Part shown: positions 30,207 through 39,768 of the stretch, in pieces
Layout of the letters: every line of letters starts with the position of its first letter
Position numbering within the stretch: the stretch's first letter is position 1
Source of the DNA: Caldifarciminota bacterium UBA5631
Lineage (GTDB): Bacteria; Hydrothermota; Hydrothermia; UBA1063
DNA length: 42,164 nt
Direction: 5' to 3'
Assembly (NCBI GenBank): GCA_002421425.1
Contig: DIJZ01000007.1
Span: 1 to 42,164 of the forward strand
Notes under the pieces: model-generated
Databases searched by the model: none
Told to the model about the DNA's origin: nothing
The model's input: the letters and a program-made list of their open reading frames with translations, nothing else
Program-made: the position numbers and the translations under genes

Positions 30207-31312
30207 TATTTTACCTCCAATAGTTGTTTATAGAAATTTTCAATTTTATTGGCTATGCTATCCCATGAATAGTTGGTTAAGACATATTCTTTTGCCTTCT
30301 CTTTTATTGAACTTACCAGCTCCGGATTCTCAATCAGTAGCTTCATTTTTTGTGTTAGATCTTTCACATCCATAGTTCTAAATGAATAACCATATCCATT
30401 TAAAGCTTCTAAATTTTCTTCAATATCACTTGCAAGGCAACAGTTACCGTAGCTCATAGCTTCTAACAAAGCTGTTGGCAGCCCTTCAATCTCAGAAGGG
30501 AGTACAAAGAAGTAGCAATTAGAAAATAGTTCTGCTAGCAAATCACCTGTTACAAAACCGGTAAAAATAATCCTACTACTGTTTTTAGCTAAGAGTCGCA
30601 ACTCTTCTTTATACTTCTCTTCATATTGAGCATCGCCTGCTATGACTAACTTCAGTGATGTATTAAGCCTGTTAAAAGCCTCGATAAGATAGTGGGCGCC
30701 CTTTTCCCTCACGAGCCTCGCCGCGAAAAGTATGTAGTCGTTTCCTCTAAGCCCAAATCTCTCCGAAATTAAATGAGGCTTTAAAATCTTAGGTGGATTG
30801 ACACCCGTAGGAATATAAACTGCGTCAATCCCGTATCTTTGTTTTAAATATTTTTGTTGTGTTTTTGAGACAACTGTAATCGCTTGAGGTGCTTTTACGC
30901 ACGGATATTCTGATATTTTTAAAAAAGCTTTGCCAAGAGCGTTCCATTTTGATCGCTTCCATTCAATGCCATGGCCTTGAACTACAACCTTTCTCCCAAT
31001 TATTCGTGGAATAAGTGCAAAAACGGAAGGGCCAAAAGCGTGGAAATGAATTATATCGGATTTATAACTAATTGTTTCCAAAATTGTTGCGAGAAAAGAT
31101 GCAAATAACTTTTCTAAGCTGCGGCTTTTTATTGTAGGGACAGTTTGAACATGTATGCCTTTGTAGATTCCATTTTCAGCACCGTAATGTTTCATTGCGT
31201 AAACAGTTATCTTGTGACCTTTATTAGCGAGTCTTACCCCAACCTCTTCTGTAAATTTTTCGATGCCTCCTCCGATCGGCATTCCTTTCAGAACAATATA
31301 GGAAATTCTCAT
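30206..31312 (-). CDS. GT4-family glycosyltransferase
   Basis: 368 residues, GT-B fold. N-terminal acceptor domain with 'GMPIGGGIEKFTEEVGVRLANKGHKITVYAM' and the C-terminal donor domain with 'ILFAARLVREKGAHYLIEAF', 'KLVIAGDAQYEEKYKEEL' and 'FFVLPSEIEGLPTALLEAMSYGNCCLASD', the E-x7-E nucleotide-sugar motif of the family. It probably adds one sugar to the lipid-linked repeat unit in the cytoplasm. It overlaps the upstream glycosyltransferase by 4 nt (ATGA) and the radical SAM gene by 1 nt. Sugar and linkage cannot be read from sequence. Confidence 0.9.
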   Translation of the reverse strand: MRISYIVLKGMPIGGGIEKFTEEVGVRLANKGHKITVYAMKHYGAENGIYKGIHVQTVPTIKSRSLEKLFASFLATILETISYKSDIIHFHAFGPSVFALIPRIIGRKVVVQGHGIEWKRSKWNALGKAFLKISEYPCVKAPQAITVVSKTQQKYLKQRYGIDAVYIPTGVNPPKILKPHLISERFGLRGNDYILFAARLVREKGAHYLIEAFNRLNTSLKLVIAGDAQYEEKYKEELRLLAKNSSRIIFTGFVTGDLLAELFSNCYFFVLPSEIEGLPTALLEAMSYGNCCLASDIEENLEALNGYGYSFRTMDVKDLTQKMKLLIENPELVSSIKEKAKEYVLTNYSWDSIANKIENFYKQLLEVK

Positions 31313-32520
31313 GATAAAGCCTTTTTGTAAACCTCAATTAGCTTTTGATAATGTGCATCTTCACTATATTCTCTCTCAGCCTTTTCTCTTGCTTTTTGCC
31401 CCATTTTAATTATAAGAGAAGGATTATGTAGAAGATAAATAATCTTCTCCCTTAATTCATCTTGATTCCCCGGTTCGAACAGAAGTCCGGTCTCACCCTC
31501 TGAAACCATTTCTGGAATCCCGCCGATATTTGCTCCTATTACTGGCTTTCCATAGGCAAAAGCCTCAACTACTGTCATTGGAGCATTTTCGTACCATTCT
31601 GATGGTATTACAATAAACTTGCTGTTTCTAAAAATTTCTTTTAATTCGTCGCCTGCTTTATATCCTAAGAATTCAACATTTTTTAGATTGTTTTCTTTTA
31701 CAAAATCTTCGTATTCAACTCGCATTGGCCCATCACCAACTATTTTTAACTTTATATCTAAACCTTTAATTGCCTTTAATAAAGTCAGAACACCCTTTTC
31801 TTTAGATAATCTGCCAACATACAAAATATAATCGGTTAGAGTGTAACTGGGTTTAATTTTATTGGTGTTTACAAAGTTCGGTATATGAACGAGTTTTTCT
31901 TCTGGGATGCCAGCTTCGGCATGTTTTTTAAGAGAAAACTCGCTCGGGCAAATTAAAAATTTAATATAGTTGTTTTTTCTGAATACGTAATCAAAATATG
32001 ACTCTATTGCATAAACTAGAGAGGCCATAAAACTATTTTTATGACATTTTGTTAGAACACAGTTGTAGAATTTGCCTCCTTTACACTTTTCACATGGCTT
32101 TCCCCTCGCTAACATTAAATATGAAGGACATATAAGTTTGTAGTCATGTAGAGTCATCACAACTGGAATATTTTTAGACTTGGCTGCATCTATTATGGAA
32201 GTAGTTAATCTACCATATATGTTATGTGCATGAATTAAATCAGGTTTGATAAGATTCAGAAACAATTTGAATTTTTTTAGGCTCTCAAACGAGTAAATAA
32301 GTTTTAAAGCAGCTATAACCTTTTCATAGGCGGGGACATTTACATATTCAAAGTGACGGGGGAAGTACACAGAATATTCTGTTGGAAGATTTTGGGGATG
32401 ATGCCTGGAAAAAGGAATTGCCTCATGTCCATGGTTTTGTAGGAGGTGAATTTCATCGAAGAATACTCTTTCCGCACCGCCTCGAATGTAGTAGTAGTTG
32501 TTAGCTAATAGAACCCTCAT
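31309..32520 (-). CDS. GT4-family glycosyltransferase
   Basis: 403 residues, GT-B fold. 'LLANNYYYIRGGAERVFFDEIHLLQNHGHEAI' is the acceptor-side glycine loop; 'YILYVGRLSKEKGVLTLLKAI', 'KIVGDGPMRVEYEDFV' and 'IPSEWYENAPMTVVEAFAYGKPVIGANIGGIPEMV' form the donor side with the E-x7-E motif. A cysteine cluster, 'GKPCEKCKGGKFYNCVLTKCHK' (about residues 145-165), is common in this subgroup and may bind a metal. It overlaps the Wzy-like gene by 20 nt. Probable role: assembly of the O-antigen or capsule repeat. Confidence 0.9.
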   Translation of the reverse strand: MRVLLANNYYYIRGGAERVFFDEIHLLQNHGHEAIPFSRHHPQNLPTEYSVYFPRHFEYVNVPAYEKVIAALKLIYSFESLKKFKLFLNLIKPDLIHAHNIYGRLTTSIIDAAKSKNIPVVMTLHDYKLICPSYLMLARGKPCEKCKGGKFYNCVLTKCHKNSFMASLVYAIESYFDYVFRKNNYIKFLICPSEFSLKKHAEAGIPEEKLVHIPNFVNTNKIKPSYTLTDYILYVGRLSKEKGVLTLLKAIKGLDIKLKIVGDGPMRVEYEDFVKENNLKNVEFLGYKAGDELKEIFRNSKFIVIPSEWYENAPMTVVEAFAYGKPVIGANIGGIPEMVSEGETGLLFEPGNQDELREKIIYLLHNPSLIIKMGQKAREKAEREYSEDAHYQKLIEVYKKALS

Positions 32521-33790
32521 AGTGTAACTTTGAAGTATTTATATTAAAACTCTCCCTAACTGTGTTTGCCAATGAATATGCTAAACTCCAAAAGAAAAGA
32601 TTGAGAGCAGATACGTCCGCTGGGAGTGTGAGAGATTGAACAGACCAGCCAATAAAAGCTGAAAGCAATATAATAAGCATAATTTTGAGTTTCTCATTTT
32701 TACAATGTTTTATTGAATGTTTGAAGTTTTTATAAGTTAAAAGCCATAAGCACAAAAAACTTGAGAAAGATAAGATTCCACCTATTGCTAAAGAGCGAAT
32801 GGGAGCATTATGAATAGTATGATTTAGTCCTAATGCGATTGGTAATCTTGCAGATCCCAAACCATAAAGAAGCAATAGAGGGTTATCATTAATCAGCTTT
32901 GTAAATTGAGTGAGTTGTTCAAATCGACTCAAAAATGATCGCTGTGCTTCTAAACTTTCGCCCCAATATGGTATTCTGTAAAATAGAATTTTTTTAAGAT
33001 TTGAAATAAAAATAAAGATTGTTAAAAGTATTAAGAATCCAAAAATGATGTACAATTTTTTTTTGTATTTTTTGTCATCAATTAATGCTATTAGTAAAAG
33101 TAAACTAATGATTGAGTTTACTAAAGATCCATTGGAAAAAGTAAAAACTCTGCCTACTTGAATTATTAAAAAAGCAAGAATTGATAGGTATTCGGCTAAA
33201 AAATTACCAGTTGTGAGGAATAGATATATCCCTGATAGCGATAGAATATTAAGTAGTGCGCCCACATAGTTAGGATCAGTTACTTCGAGACCAGCTCTAG
33301 TAAAATCATAGGCACTGAAGGCTGGTATTTTAGTTGAATAATTTATAGCAAACCAGAAAGAATAAACACCCAAAAAAATTCCTAAAAAAAGCATAGCGGG
33401 CATTAAAAATAGCCAATTGTGCAATGTAAATTTAGCACTTGAGACCATCAAGAAAACTAATAAAGTGGCGCTAAGTAAAATTAACTCCCTTGTCGCAGCA
33501 TTGTCATAATGTTCAACACCGGATTTGCCAGATACAAAAAAATGCAAGAAATAAGGAGCTGAAAAGAACAAAAGCAGAATGAAGTATTTTATAGAATTGT
33601 TTCGAATCTTTACCCCCTTACTTTTTATTAGGATGATGAGCAAAGAAAAATATATTAGAAGAGCTCGAATTATTTTTGAGATTGTGTCACCTAAATCAGC
33701 AGATAAAGTAAACATCCTCAAAAAGTAACCGAGAAAAGGTATCAAAAGGAATATATTAAGTACTAAAAAAATAGAAAGAAGGCTATTCAT
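32501..33790 (-). CDS. O-antigen polymerase/ligase-like membrane protein
   Basis: 429 residues with about ten to twelve hydrophobic helices. The large periplasmic loop has 'LLLYGLGSARLPIALGLNHTIHNAPIRSLAIGGILSF', matching the Wzy/WaaL pattern of 'GxG' followed by 'HN' and a Gly-containing TM helix. Wzy polymerises lipid-linked repeats in the periplasm; WaaL ligates chains to lipid A core; the two cannot be separated reliably from sequence. Location beside glycosyltransferases and with a flippase upstream favours Wzy. Codon use is AT-rich compared with the first half of the window. Confidence 0.75.
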   Translation of the reverse strand: MNSLLSIFLVLNIFLLIPFLGYFLRMFTLSADLGDTISKIIRALLIYFSLLIILIKSKGVKIRNNSIKYFILLLFFSAPYFLHFFVSGKSGVEHYDNAATRELILLSATLLVFLMVSSAKFTLHNWLFLMPAMLFLGIFLGVYSFWFAINYSTKIPAFSAYDFTRAGLEVTDPNYVGALLNILSLSGIYLFLTTGNFLAEYLSILAFLIIQVGRVFTFSNGSLVNSIISLLLLIALIDDKKYKKKLYIIFGFLILLTIFIFISNLKKILFYRIPYWGESLEAQRSFLSRFEQLTQFTKLINDNPLLLLYGLGSARLPIALGLNHTIHNAPIRSLAIGGILSFSSFLCLWLLTYKNFKHSIKHCKNEKLKIMLIILLSAFIGWSVQSLTLPADVSALNLFFWSLAYSLANTVRESFNINTSKLHYEGSIS

Positions 33791-33886
33791 TATTTATCTC
33801 TCATAATTTATTGTAAAATGTATCAACAGAATTTCCTTTTGGTAGGAGATATACTTTAGTTTATCTTTATCAGTGAAAATCATATT

Positions 33887-35194
33887 TTAGCTATTTCCCA
33901 TTTTAGTGATTATCTCTAGTAACTCTGCAAAACGTTTCGCCATTTCGCGATGAGAATACTTTGATATTTTCTCTTCATTGCCTTTGTATGGTACATATCC
34001 GCAGGTTTTATACTCGTTGTAAAATTCTAATAAAACTTTTTTCAACTCTTCATAATTTAAAGGATGTACCCCTGCCCTCGTTTCCTCAAGCAGTTCGGTA
34101 ACAACACCTCGCGGTCCACCTATGGCCAAAATGGGACGTTTTGCTGCAAGGTATTCAAATAATTTGCCCGTGTATACTCCAGCCTCCTCAGGGTGGTCAT
34201 AATTTAAAAGAAGTAAAATTTGCGATTCCCTCTGCTTATCTAAAGCGATATCTCTTTGAATTTTGGGGTTCATTGAAACCACGTCTTCGAGGTGGTACTT
34301 CTGAATTTCATTTTCAAGCCAGTGGTCTCCCGAAATGCCATAGAAACGAATTTTAATTTTTTGCCTTTCTATCATTCTTTCATTAATAAGTTCAGCTATT
34401 GCTTTAAATAAAGATCCAGGGTTTCTTTTGCCTTTATAGAGATATCCTGTATAAGTGATTGTAAATTCTTTTGTTAAGGGCTTTTCCTTAACTTCATCAG
34501 GGTCAAACCCGTTTGTTATCACATATACAGGCTTTCCCTTATGAAGGGTTCTTAGTTTTTGAGCTAAAGGATCTGAAACGGTTACCAGAGCATCAGCAAA
34601 ACTCAATGTTTTTAACTCGAGGCCTCTCTCAAATAGCTTTCTAATTGGACTGTAAGGATAATAATGATTTCGTGTCCAAAGGTCTCTAAGGTCAGCAATC
34701 CAAGGAATACTGTATCTTACCTTAATCCCCTTCGCAATAAGATGGCAGGTAAAAGGATATGAGCTGCTAATTAAGGCGTCAAATTTCTCATTTCTTAATA
34801 ATTCGTGTGTTTTTGCTAAGGCAATAGATCGCCATTGCTTATACTCATCGGGGTAAGCAATTATTTCTTTTACAAGTCTTTTAAGCAACTTTATTATCTT
34901 GGGAAAAAGATTTATTTTTTTATCATAGTACCTACTGAGAGTTCCAACTTGATCTTCTATTAGTCTGTTTTCATTTAAACCGAATTTCTGTTTAAGATAT
35001 GTTATGATGTCTCCTAAATCATCAGTTTGAACAACTTTGAATTGAGGGTCTGGTTTCTCTGGAAGCGGTGAAGTTAGAATTATTGGTTCCCAGCCAAATT
35101 CTGGTAAATATTTGGCCAGTCCACGCAACCTTATGCCTCCTACTTCTGGATGTGGTGGAAAGAAGTATGTTATTATTAAAACTTGTTTACTCAT
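33887..35194 (-). CDS. GT4-family glycosyltransferase
   Basis: About 435 residues, GT-B fold. 'VLIITYFFPPHPEVGGIRLRGLAKYLPEFGWEPIILTS' is the start typical of WbuB/WcaI-like glycosyltransferases; 'ALISSSYPFTCHLIAKGI' and 'PWIADLRDLWTRN' follow; 'FTITYTGYLYKGKRNPGSLFKAI', 'FEYLAAKRPILAIGGPRGVVTELLEE' lie on the donor side. I start at ATG 35194; the TTG at 35215 adds seven residues (LNEIER) absent from the family pattern. It is the first intact gene after the decayed stretch, with 541 nt of AT-rich sequence upstream. Confidence 0.85.
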   Translation of the reverse strand: MSKQVLIITYFFPPHPEVGGIRLRGLAKYLPEFGWEPIILTSPLPEKPDPQFKVVQTDDLGDIITYLKQKFGLNENRLIEDQVGTLSRYYDKKINLFPKIIKLLKRLVKEIIAYPDEYKQWRSIALAKTHELLRNEKFDALISSSYPFTCHLIAKGIKVRYSIPWIADLRDLWTRNHYYPYSPIRKLFERGLELKTLSFADALVTVSDPLAQKLRTLHKGKPVYVITNGFDPDEVKEKPLTKEFTITYTGYLYKGKRNPGSLFKAIAELINERMIERQKIKIRFYGISGDHWLENEIQKYHLEDVVSMNPKIQRDIALDKQRESQILLLLNYDHPEEAGVYTGKLFEYLAAKRPILAIGGPRGVVTELLEETRAGVHPLNYEELKKVLLEFYNEYKTCGYVPYKGNEEKISKYSHREMAKRFAELLEIITKMGNS

Positions 35195-35215
35195 CCTCTC
35201 AATTTCATTAAGCAA

Positions 35216-35757
35216 AATTAAATTTGCTTTAGAAGTATAAGGTATGGTATTTATACGGAAAAGTTAATGGCTAGAAATTTTAAGATATTGAGGATTAGGA
35301 GATTAGCTTTTTACAGGAGTGTAATAATAATTTTTTTATTTTTTATGTAAAATCTTCGGTTGAAAACTTAGAGAGTATTTCTTTATACAGCTATTTATAG
35401 TTGAGAAATACATTCCAAATGCTTTCTAGTATATGTTTCTTTACCAAAATTCAAAACTAACTACTTTAGTTCCAAAAAGAGTTAAACTCTTTTATCTTAA
35501 ACACTTGCTGTTTCTCCAATTGAAAAATTATTCCTGTCTATATAATGGCGTATTTTTAATGGCGGAGGGATTTTGAGAGATTATAGGTTTAGTATGAACA
35601 AATCCTGACACTAATTAATGAGGGTCAAAAATAAATCATGTTGGTTAAAAATTTGCTTAGTAAAATATTCATCTCCGCGTTATATTATTTATTCCAAGGA
35701 TTTCTTCAACCTGCTTTAATGCGGCAATCCCCAAAACAGTTATATTTTTCTCGGACT
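35216..35757. other. AT-rich gene-free stretch in the polysaccharide locus
   Basis: About 540 nt with no convincing reading frame, hairpin or clear promoter on either strand. It lies between the first downstream glycosyltransferase and the asparagine-synthase remnant, and probably consists of decayed sequence from past gene replacement. Confidence 0.5.
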
Positions 35758-36090
35758 TCAGGTCAAATGCTCCACCAAGGCTAAAATTTTGAAAGCGGGA
35801 CTTTGATTTAAATTCAAAACTTTTCGCAATGAGGTATATGTTTTTCTAAGGAACCCCGATTTGTCGAGTTTCTTTATAGCTAATTTCAAGGATTCTAATT
35901 TTGAAAAGCTTTGATTTACTCGCGGAATTTTGATTTTCAGACATAACTGTTCTTGCACTTTCTCAACATATTGGCGGTTTAATAGCCTATCAAGCCTCCA
36001 TCTTAGTGGTGCGTACTCCCAGAATGTCATGATTTCATAATCCCACCATGGCATCCACCAATCAAATCCGAAAAAGTCGTAAACACGGCT
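35758..36090 (-). pseudogene. 3' remnant of an asparagine synthase-like gene
   Basis: The open frame (about 110 codons) begins without a start as 'SRVYDFFGFDWWMPWWDYEIMTFWEYAPLRWRLDRLL'. This matches the C-terminal part of AsnB-type asparagine synthases ('..VRVYEYFGY.W.LPLWD.E...FW...P...RL...L'). The sequence just upstream (about 36090-36115) reads 'YAIKVNEA' in another frame, consistent with a 1-nt frameshift, and stops close by. The glutaminase and most of the synthase domain are gone. Asparagine-synthase-like amidotransferases are frequent in surface-polysaccharide loci, so this was probably once part of an older version of the locus. Confidence 0.65.
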
Positions 36091-36232
36091 TCATTTACTT
36101 TGATTGCATATCAGATGCTAACAGGTTTTTATAAGGTTTTTTTCGAATTATTTAAAAAATGAACGCACTTTTTAAGAGGTGTTTTTAAAGCAATATTAAT
36201 AAAGTGATTTTGCATTATTGTCCTGTTTTACC

Positions 36233-36880
36233 TCAATTTTTTGGGGACTTTGGGCTCAGTACTTTTTTCAATATAAAAAGATTCATTATAAAAAGAACAA
36301 CGTAAGCAAATGTCATGCTTAAGCTGAAGAGTAAAATTGCGATCCAGGGAGATTTTCCAAAGTGATATGACAAAAATATTGAAGAAAAAACGAGAATGAG
36401 ACGGAATAAATCCCAATTTAACTGCCAATGTTGATGTTCAAGTAGATTTACTGTTTGTGAGAGCGGTGCAACCACAAATTGCAAAAGAATAGCAGGTGTA
36501 AGAATTTGTAAAATTTTTCCAGCATTTTCCCAATTGGCTCCAAATATCTTTATGAACAACCAGGGACCCCCTATCGCCAAAGTAAATATAATTGGGCTTC
36601 CAATTAAAAAAAGTCTAATTGCCGATCTTATAAAAAGAGAACGGAGTGCTTTTACATCTTCGTGAACCAATCGGGAACCTGTACCTAAATATACCTGAGA
36701 AATTGCCTGACCTAATAAATTCATCGGAAGACCTAAAACCCGTTGTGAAAGGGCAAACCAACCTGCAACCTGGGGACCGTAATAAAAAGCTAAGAGGATA
36801 GATGGTAATTGCAGTCCTGCGGTATTGACCAGGCTCCCGAAAGCAGAAAATTTAGGGAATCTTTGGTAACGTAACGCCAT
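36233..36880 (-). pseudogene. Truncated oligosaccharide flippase (C-terminal half)
   Basis: 215 codons equal to the second half of a Wzx-type (MOP superfamily) flippase. 'LRYQRFPKFSAFGSLVNTAGLQLPSILLAFYYGPQVAGWFALSQRVLGLPM' aligns with 'AQRYKRFPQLSVIPALINAIGLSLP...YGPEVTGFFSLMQRTIGVPL' in the intact flippase at 40339-41649. The first half (about 215 residues, six TM helices) is missing and in-frame stops lie directly upstream. It is diverged from the intact copy, so it is a different former flippase rather than a recent duplicate. It is unlikely to be functional. Confidence 0.8.
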
Positions 36881-36899
36881 TTTTTAACTAAAGCTAATC

Positions 36900-37415
36900 T
36901 TACATTAAGTGATTTTTATAGCTGTGAGCTCGATAGAGTTTTTCTACGGCTCTTTGCCCAATAATTTGAACACTTATCAGATCTTTTGGATCAATCTTGG
37001 TAAAAATTAATTTTCTTTTAGTTATTACTGAGAAAAGCCCTTGATAAAATTTCATCTTTGCAATTATGGTTATAACTCCACTTTGTACCGCACAGGGCTT
37101 GAGTAATTGATAACTACGTACCAGAAACATAGTACATAAGTTCGCCTAAAATCGTACTTAACTATGTCATACGTGATTTTTGAAATTCTTAACTCGGTAT
37201 ATTTAGTCTCTTCTTCGTGTACATAAACATGTTTGAGCAGAATAAAAATGCAATTATTAGTACTCGTTAACTCATTGTGACATCGCCGTTCAATTATTTC
37301 GAAATATTCTCAGTACAGTATGACTCAATTAATTGGTAAGTTTGAAACCCAAATTAATGATTTTAAAGTTCCTTGAAACATTTCTCGGTTCGAAGTTTTG
37401 GAAATGTTTATTTAG
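36900..37415. other. Decayed or non-coding stretch
   Basis: An unrecognised 76-codon minus-strand frame (36900-37130) and then about 285 nt with no gene. The frame has no ribosome-binding site or family signature and looks like debris. AT-rich composition matches the other decayed parts of this locus. Confidence 0.4.
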
Positions 37416-38831
37416 TCATGATTGTGTAATACATTCCAAGGTTTTTATGTACAAGTCTCTTTGCCATCGTTCACTCAAAGTGCTGTTGTGCCAAAGTAGC
37501 GTAAAAATACCATTAAACTGACGGCTTATTTTGGATAAATGTTCTATCCATTCCATGGCTTTTTCCGGGGACAATGCCATATATGAGGTGCCAAGCAATG
37601 TACCTTCCATAATAATGAGCGGACGTTCTCGCAAGCGTAAGGCCTTTCGTGTTATCAGGTTGAAAACTGGGAACTCTTGGCAAGTGCCACATCTAAAACC
37701 TACGTGGTCTGCGAAACCAACCGTAGAATCATAATCCAGGCCTACATCTTCCCAGATTTGCCAACTTATAGGATTTTCCCATCTTAAATAATGTTGTCGT
37801 CCTCCCCATTTTTCCTGCTTAATTCCTAATTTTTCTGTTATTCTAAGAAGCCTGTTAAATTCATTACGCGTTCTTTCAAAATCTTTGTGAGCTTCATAGC
37901 TCGTGTGGAGCCCAATCTCATGCCCTCTTTCATGGATTTGTTTTAGCAAATCTTTCATCCAGGGTGTTTCTAAATCATAATAATTGTCGAATTTAGGATC
38001 ACTAGCGTCAGTTTTGAAATAAAAAGCACTTATTAGGCCGAAGCGTTCACTTAAATCCATTATGTAAGCAAATGTATTATAAGGATCTCTGGAATAATCT
38101 TTGGTGAGTTGCGTTTTAAGCCGGTTGTAAGCTAAAATAAAGTCTTTGCGCTTCAGGATGTCACCAAATACCGATTTAAGGGATTTTATCCAGTAGTTAT
38201 TAGCAAACCATAGTGGTGAATCCACATCGTGACTAAGATATATTTTGTATGCCTTTTCTCTGCGATTAAGATGGGACCATAGACGCTTCATACAAACCCA
38301 AAGGATTTCTATGTACTCATCAACAATTGGTCGATCTAAAAAACCTTCTTTGTATGCTATTGAAGCAAAGGCAGGGAAACGTCCATGGATATCCCTGGAT
38401 TTCAATACTAGTTCTTCATATCGTGTAAGCAAAAAAAAGACACTGCCCGCAATGTCGATACCGAGGTAAATGAGTTTCCCGTTGTGCTTAAACCACTCTT
38501 TATTTTGAAAAGCTCTGCCATAAATAACCGGTATTGTTGATCTTAATGTTTTAACCTCTGGTATATCTTTACTCACATCCCATTGGGGAAGTGGAGTTTT
38601 AGGAAGAGATGCCTCTTGAAGCCAATTTTGTTCTTTATTTTGAAACAGTATATCTGGCCAAATTAAGATACCTGCTTGGGGTTCGTTAGCAAGGGATATT
38701 TTAACATCATTACCGGGAATCTCTTGACATTTATAATTAAGGCCGAGTAGCTCCTCAAAAATAATTTTGAAAATGTATTTTCTTTCTTCCAAATATCCAG
38801 AAGGATGTTGGATTAGTAACTTATCTTTCAT
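37416..38831 (-). CDS. Polysaccharide deacetylase-fold protein with DUF7033-like N-terminal domain
   Basis: 471 residues. The N-terminal half (1-210) resembles the DUF7033-type domain found ahead of some deacetylase domains ('IPVIYGR', 'DIAGSVFFLLTRYEEL', 'GRFPAFASIAYKEGFLDRPIVDEYIEIL'). The C-terminal half is a NodB-like carbohydrate esterase 4 fold: 'YLSHDVDSP' (the metal-binding Asp-Asp region), 'HERGHEIGLHTSYEAH' (His-x3-6-His motif region), 'KWGGRQHYLRW', 'YDSTVGFADHVGFRCGTCQEFPVFNL' and 'FTLLWHNSTLS'. It may remove acetyl groups from the locus polysaccharide or be an inactive relative. It follows the FemAB-like gene by 4 nt, in the same operon. Confidence 0.75.
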   Translation of the reverse strand: MKDKLLIQHPSGYLEERKYIFKIIFEELLGLNYKCQEIPGNDVKISLANEPQAGILIWPDILFQNKEQNWLQEASLPKTPLPQWDVSKDIPEVKTLRSTIPVIYGRAFQNKEWFKHNGKLIYLGIDIAGSVFFLLTRYEELVLKSRDIHGRFPAFASIAYKEGFLDRPIVDEYIEILWVCMKRLWSHLNRREKAYKIYLSHDVDSPLWFANNYWIKSLKSVFGDILKRKDFILAYNRLKTQLTKDYSRDPYNTFAYIMDLSERFGLISAFYFKTDASDPKFDNYYDLETPWMKDLLKQIHERGHEIGLHTSYEAHKDFERTRNEFNRLLRITEKLGIKQEKWGGRQHYLRWENPISWQIWEDVGLDYDSTVGFADHVGFRCGTCQEFPVFNLITRKALRLRERPLIIMEGTLLGTSYMALSPEKAMEWIEHLSKISRQFNGIFTLLWHNSTLSERWQRDLYIKTLECITQS

Positions 38832-38835
38832 AGCG

Positions 38836-39768
38836 CTACACTATTTGTTTTAAATACTTTAAGGATAGTCTGATTAATGACCTAAAATTTAAAGGACTTA
38901 CTGCATAATAAGGGGTTAAACTTCCTCCCCAGCTGGCTTTCATTGCACTTACAGTGGGTAGGTTAGCACCGCAAAAGTCAAATCCTTTTATCCCTTGGTG
39001 AGAAAGATCATTTAGAGCATTCCAAATAAGAAATTGAGTAGCTCCCTCACTTAAAAATTTCCTTTTAGTTCCAGCGACCCAGTCAATGGCTCTCAATCCG
39101 GGAAAGCTTAAAATGATGCGAGCAGAAGCAACTTCACCGCTATTATCTCTGCAAAGGTACACGCGAAAAATCTCCTCTCCCAGTAATTCTTTTGCAACTT
39201 CCAAATCTCTTGTTGTTAGCCGAAACTGAAAATTTTGTCTATGTTCGGTTTCTAAGAGACATTCAATAACTTCTTTATACACTTTTTGTGTTGCTATTTC
39301 CCAAGTAAAACCGCTTTTTTCTGCTTTTTTTATATTTTTGCGTACTTGGTGATCAACATCTTCTATATTAAGGGGCAATGCAATATAAAAAGTATATCTC
39401 ACTTCTCCTAAAAATCCGTTCCACTGCCATTGTCTGATGTCTACTATTTCAGGTGGAAAAGCAATAGTGCCTCTCATTCCACGATTTTTGAACTCTTCAA
39501 CCAATAGTCTGCTTAAATTTACCCATTGACGATAAAGCCTCGGTTTTTTGTTGGTTGGAGTGGAATGAAAAATTACCGGAAGATATGGGTTCAATGGTGG
39601 TTGAACTATACGCCCTTTCTTATCTAAATAGAAAACTGCTTCTACGAAAGGTAGTTCTTCTCTGTCGTTTTCAGTCAGTCGAACTCTCAATGGCTTTAAG
39701 CCCCATTTATATTCATTAAACTTTAACCAACCGTCAAAAGCAAGTACGTAGTTACAATTTTTATTCAT
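38836..39768 (-). CDS. FemAB/BioF2-like acyltransferase (GNAT fold)
   Basis: 310 residues. 'VRKNIKKAEKSGFTWEIAT' is the hallmark 'h+kN.r+A.k.g..v' helix of FemAB-like (GNAT_6) proteins, with 'FRVYLCRDNSGEVASARIILSF', 'IDWVAGTKRKFLSEGATQFLIWNALNDLSHQGIKGFDFCGAN' and 'MKASWGGSLTPYYAV' completing the family pattern. In polysaccharide loci such enzymes transfer acetyl or amino-acyl groups to sugars. The start overlaps the end of the GNAT gene by 8 nt; no independent promoter is seen. Confidence 0.75.
   Translation of the reverse strand: MNKNCNYVLAFDGWLKFNEYKWGLKPLRVRLTENDREELPFVEAVFYLDKKGRIVQPPLNPYLPVIFHSTPTNKKPRLYRQWVNLSRLLVEEFKNRGMRGTIAFPPEIVDIRQWQWNGFLGEVRYTFYIALPLNIEDVDHQVRKNIKKAEKSGFTWEIATQKVYKEVIECLLETEHRQNFQFRLTTRDLEVAKELLGEEIFRVYLCRDNSGEVASARIILSFPGLRAIDWVAGTKRKFLSEGATQFLIWNALNDLSHQGIKGFDFCGANLPTVSAMKASWGGSLTPYYAVSPLNFRSLIRLSLKYLKQIV

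Noticed and set aside
36900..37130. 76-codon minus-strand frame as a gene
   Set aside because: No start signal, family motif or operon placement; it lies in decayed AT-rich sequence.
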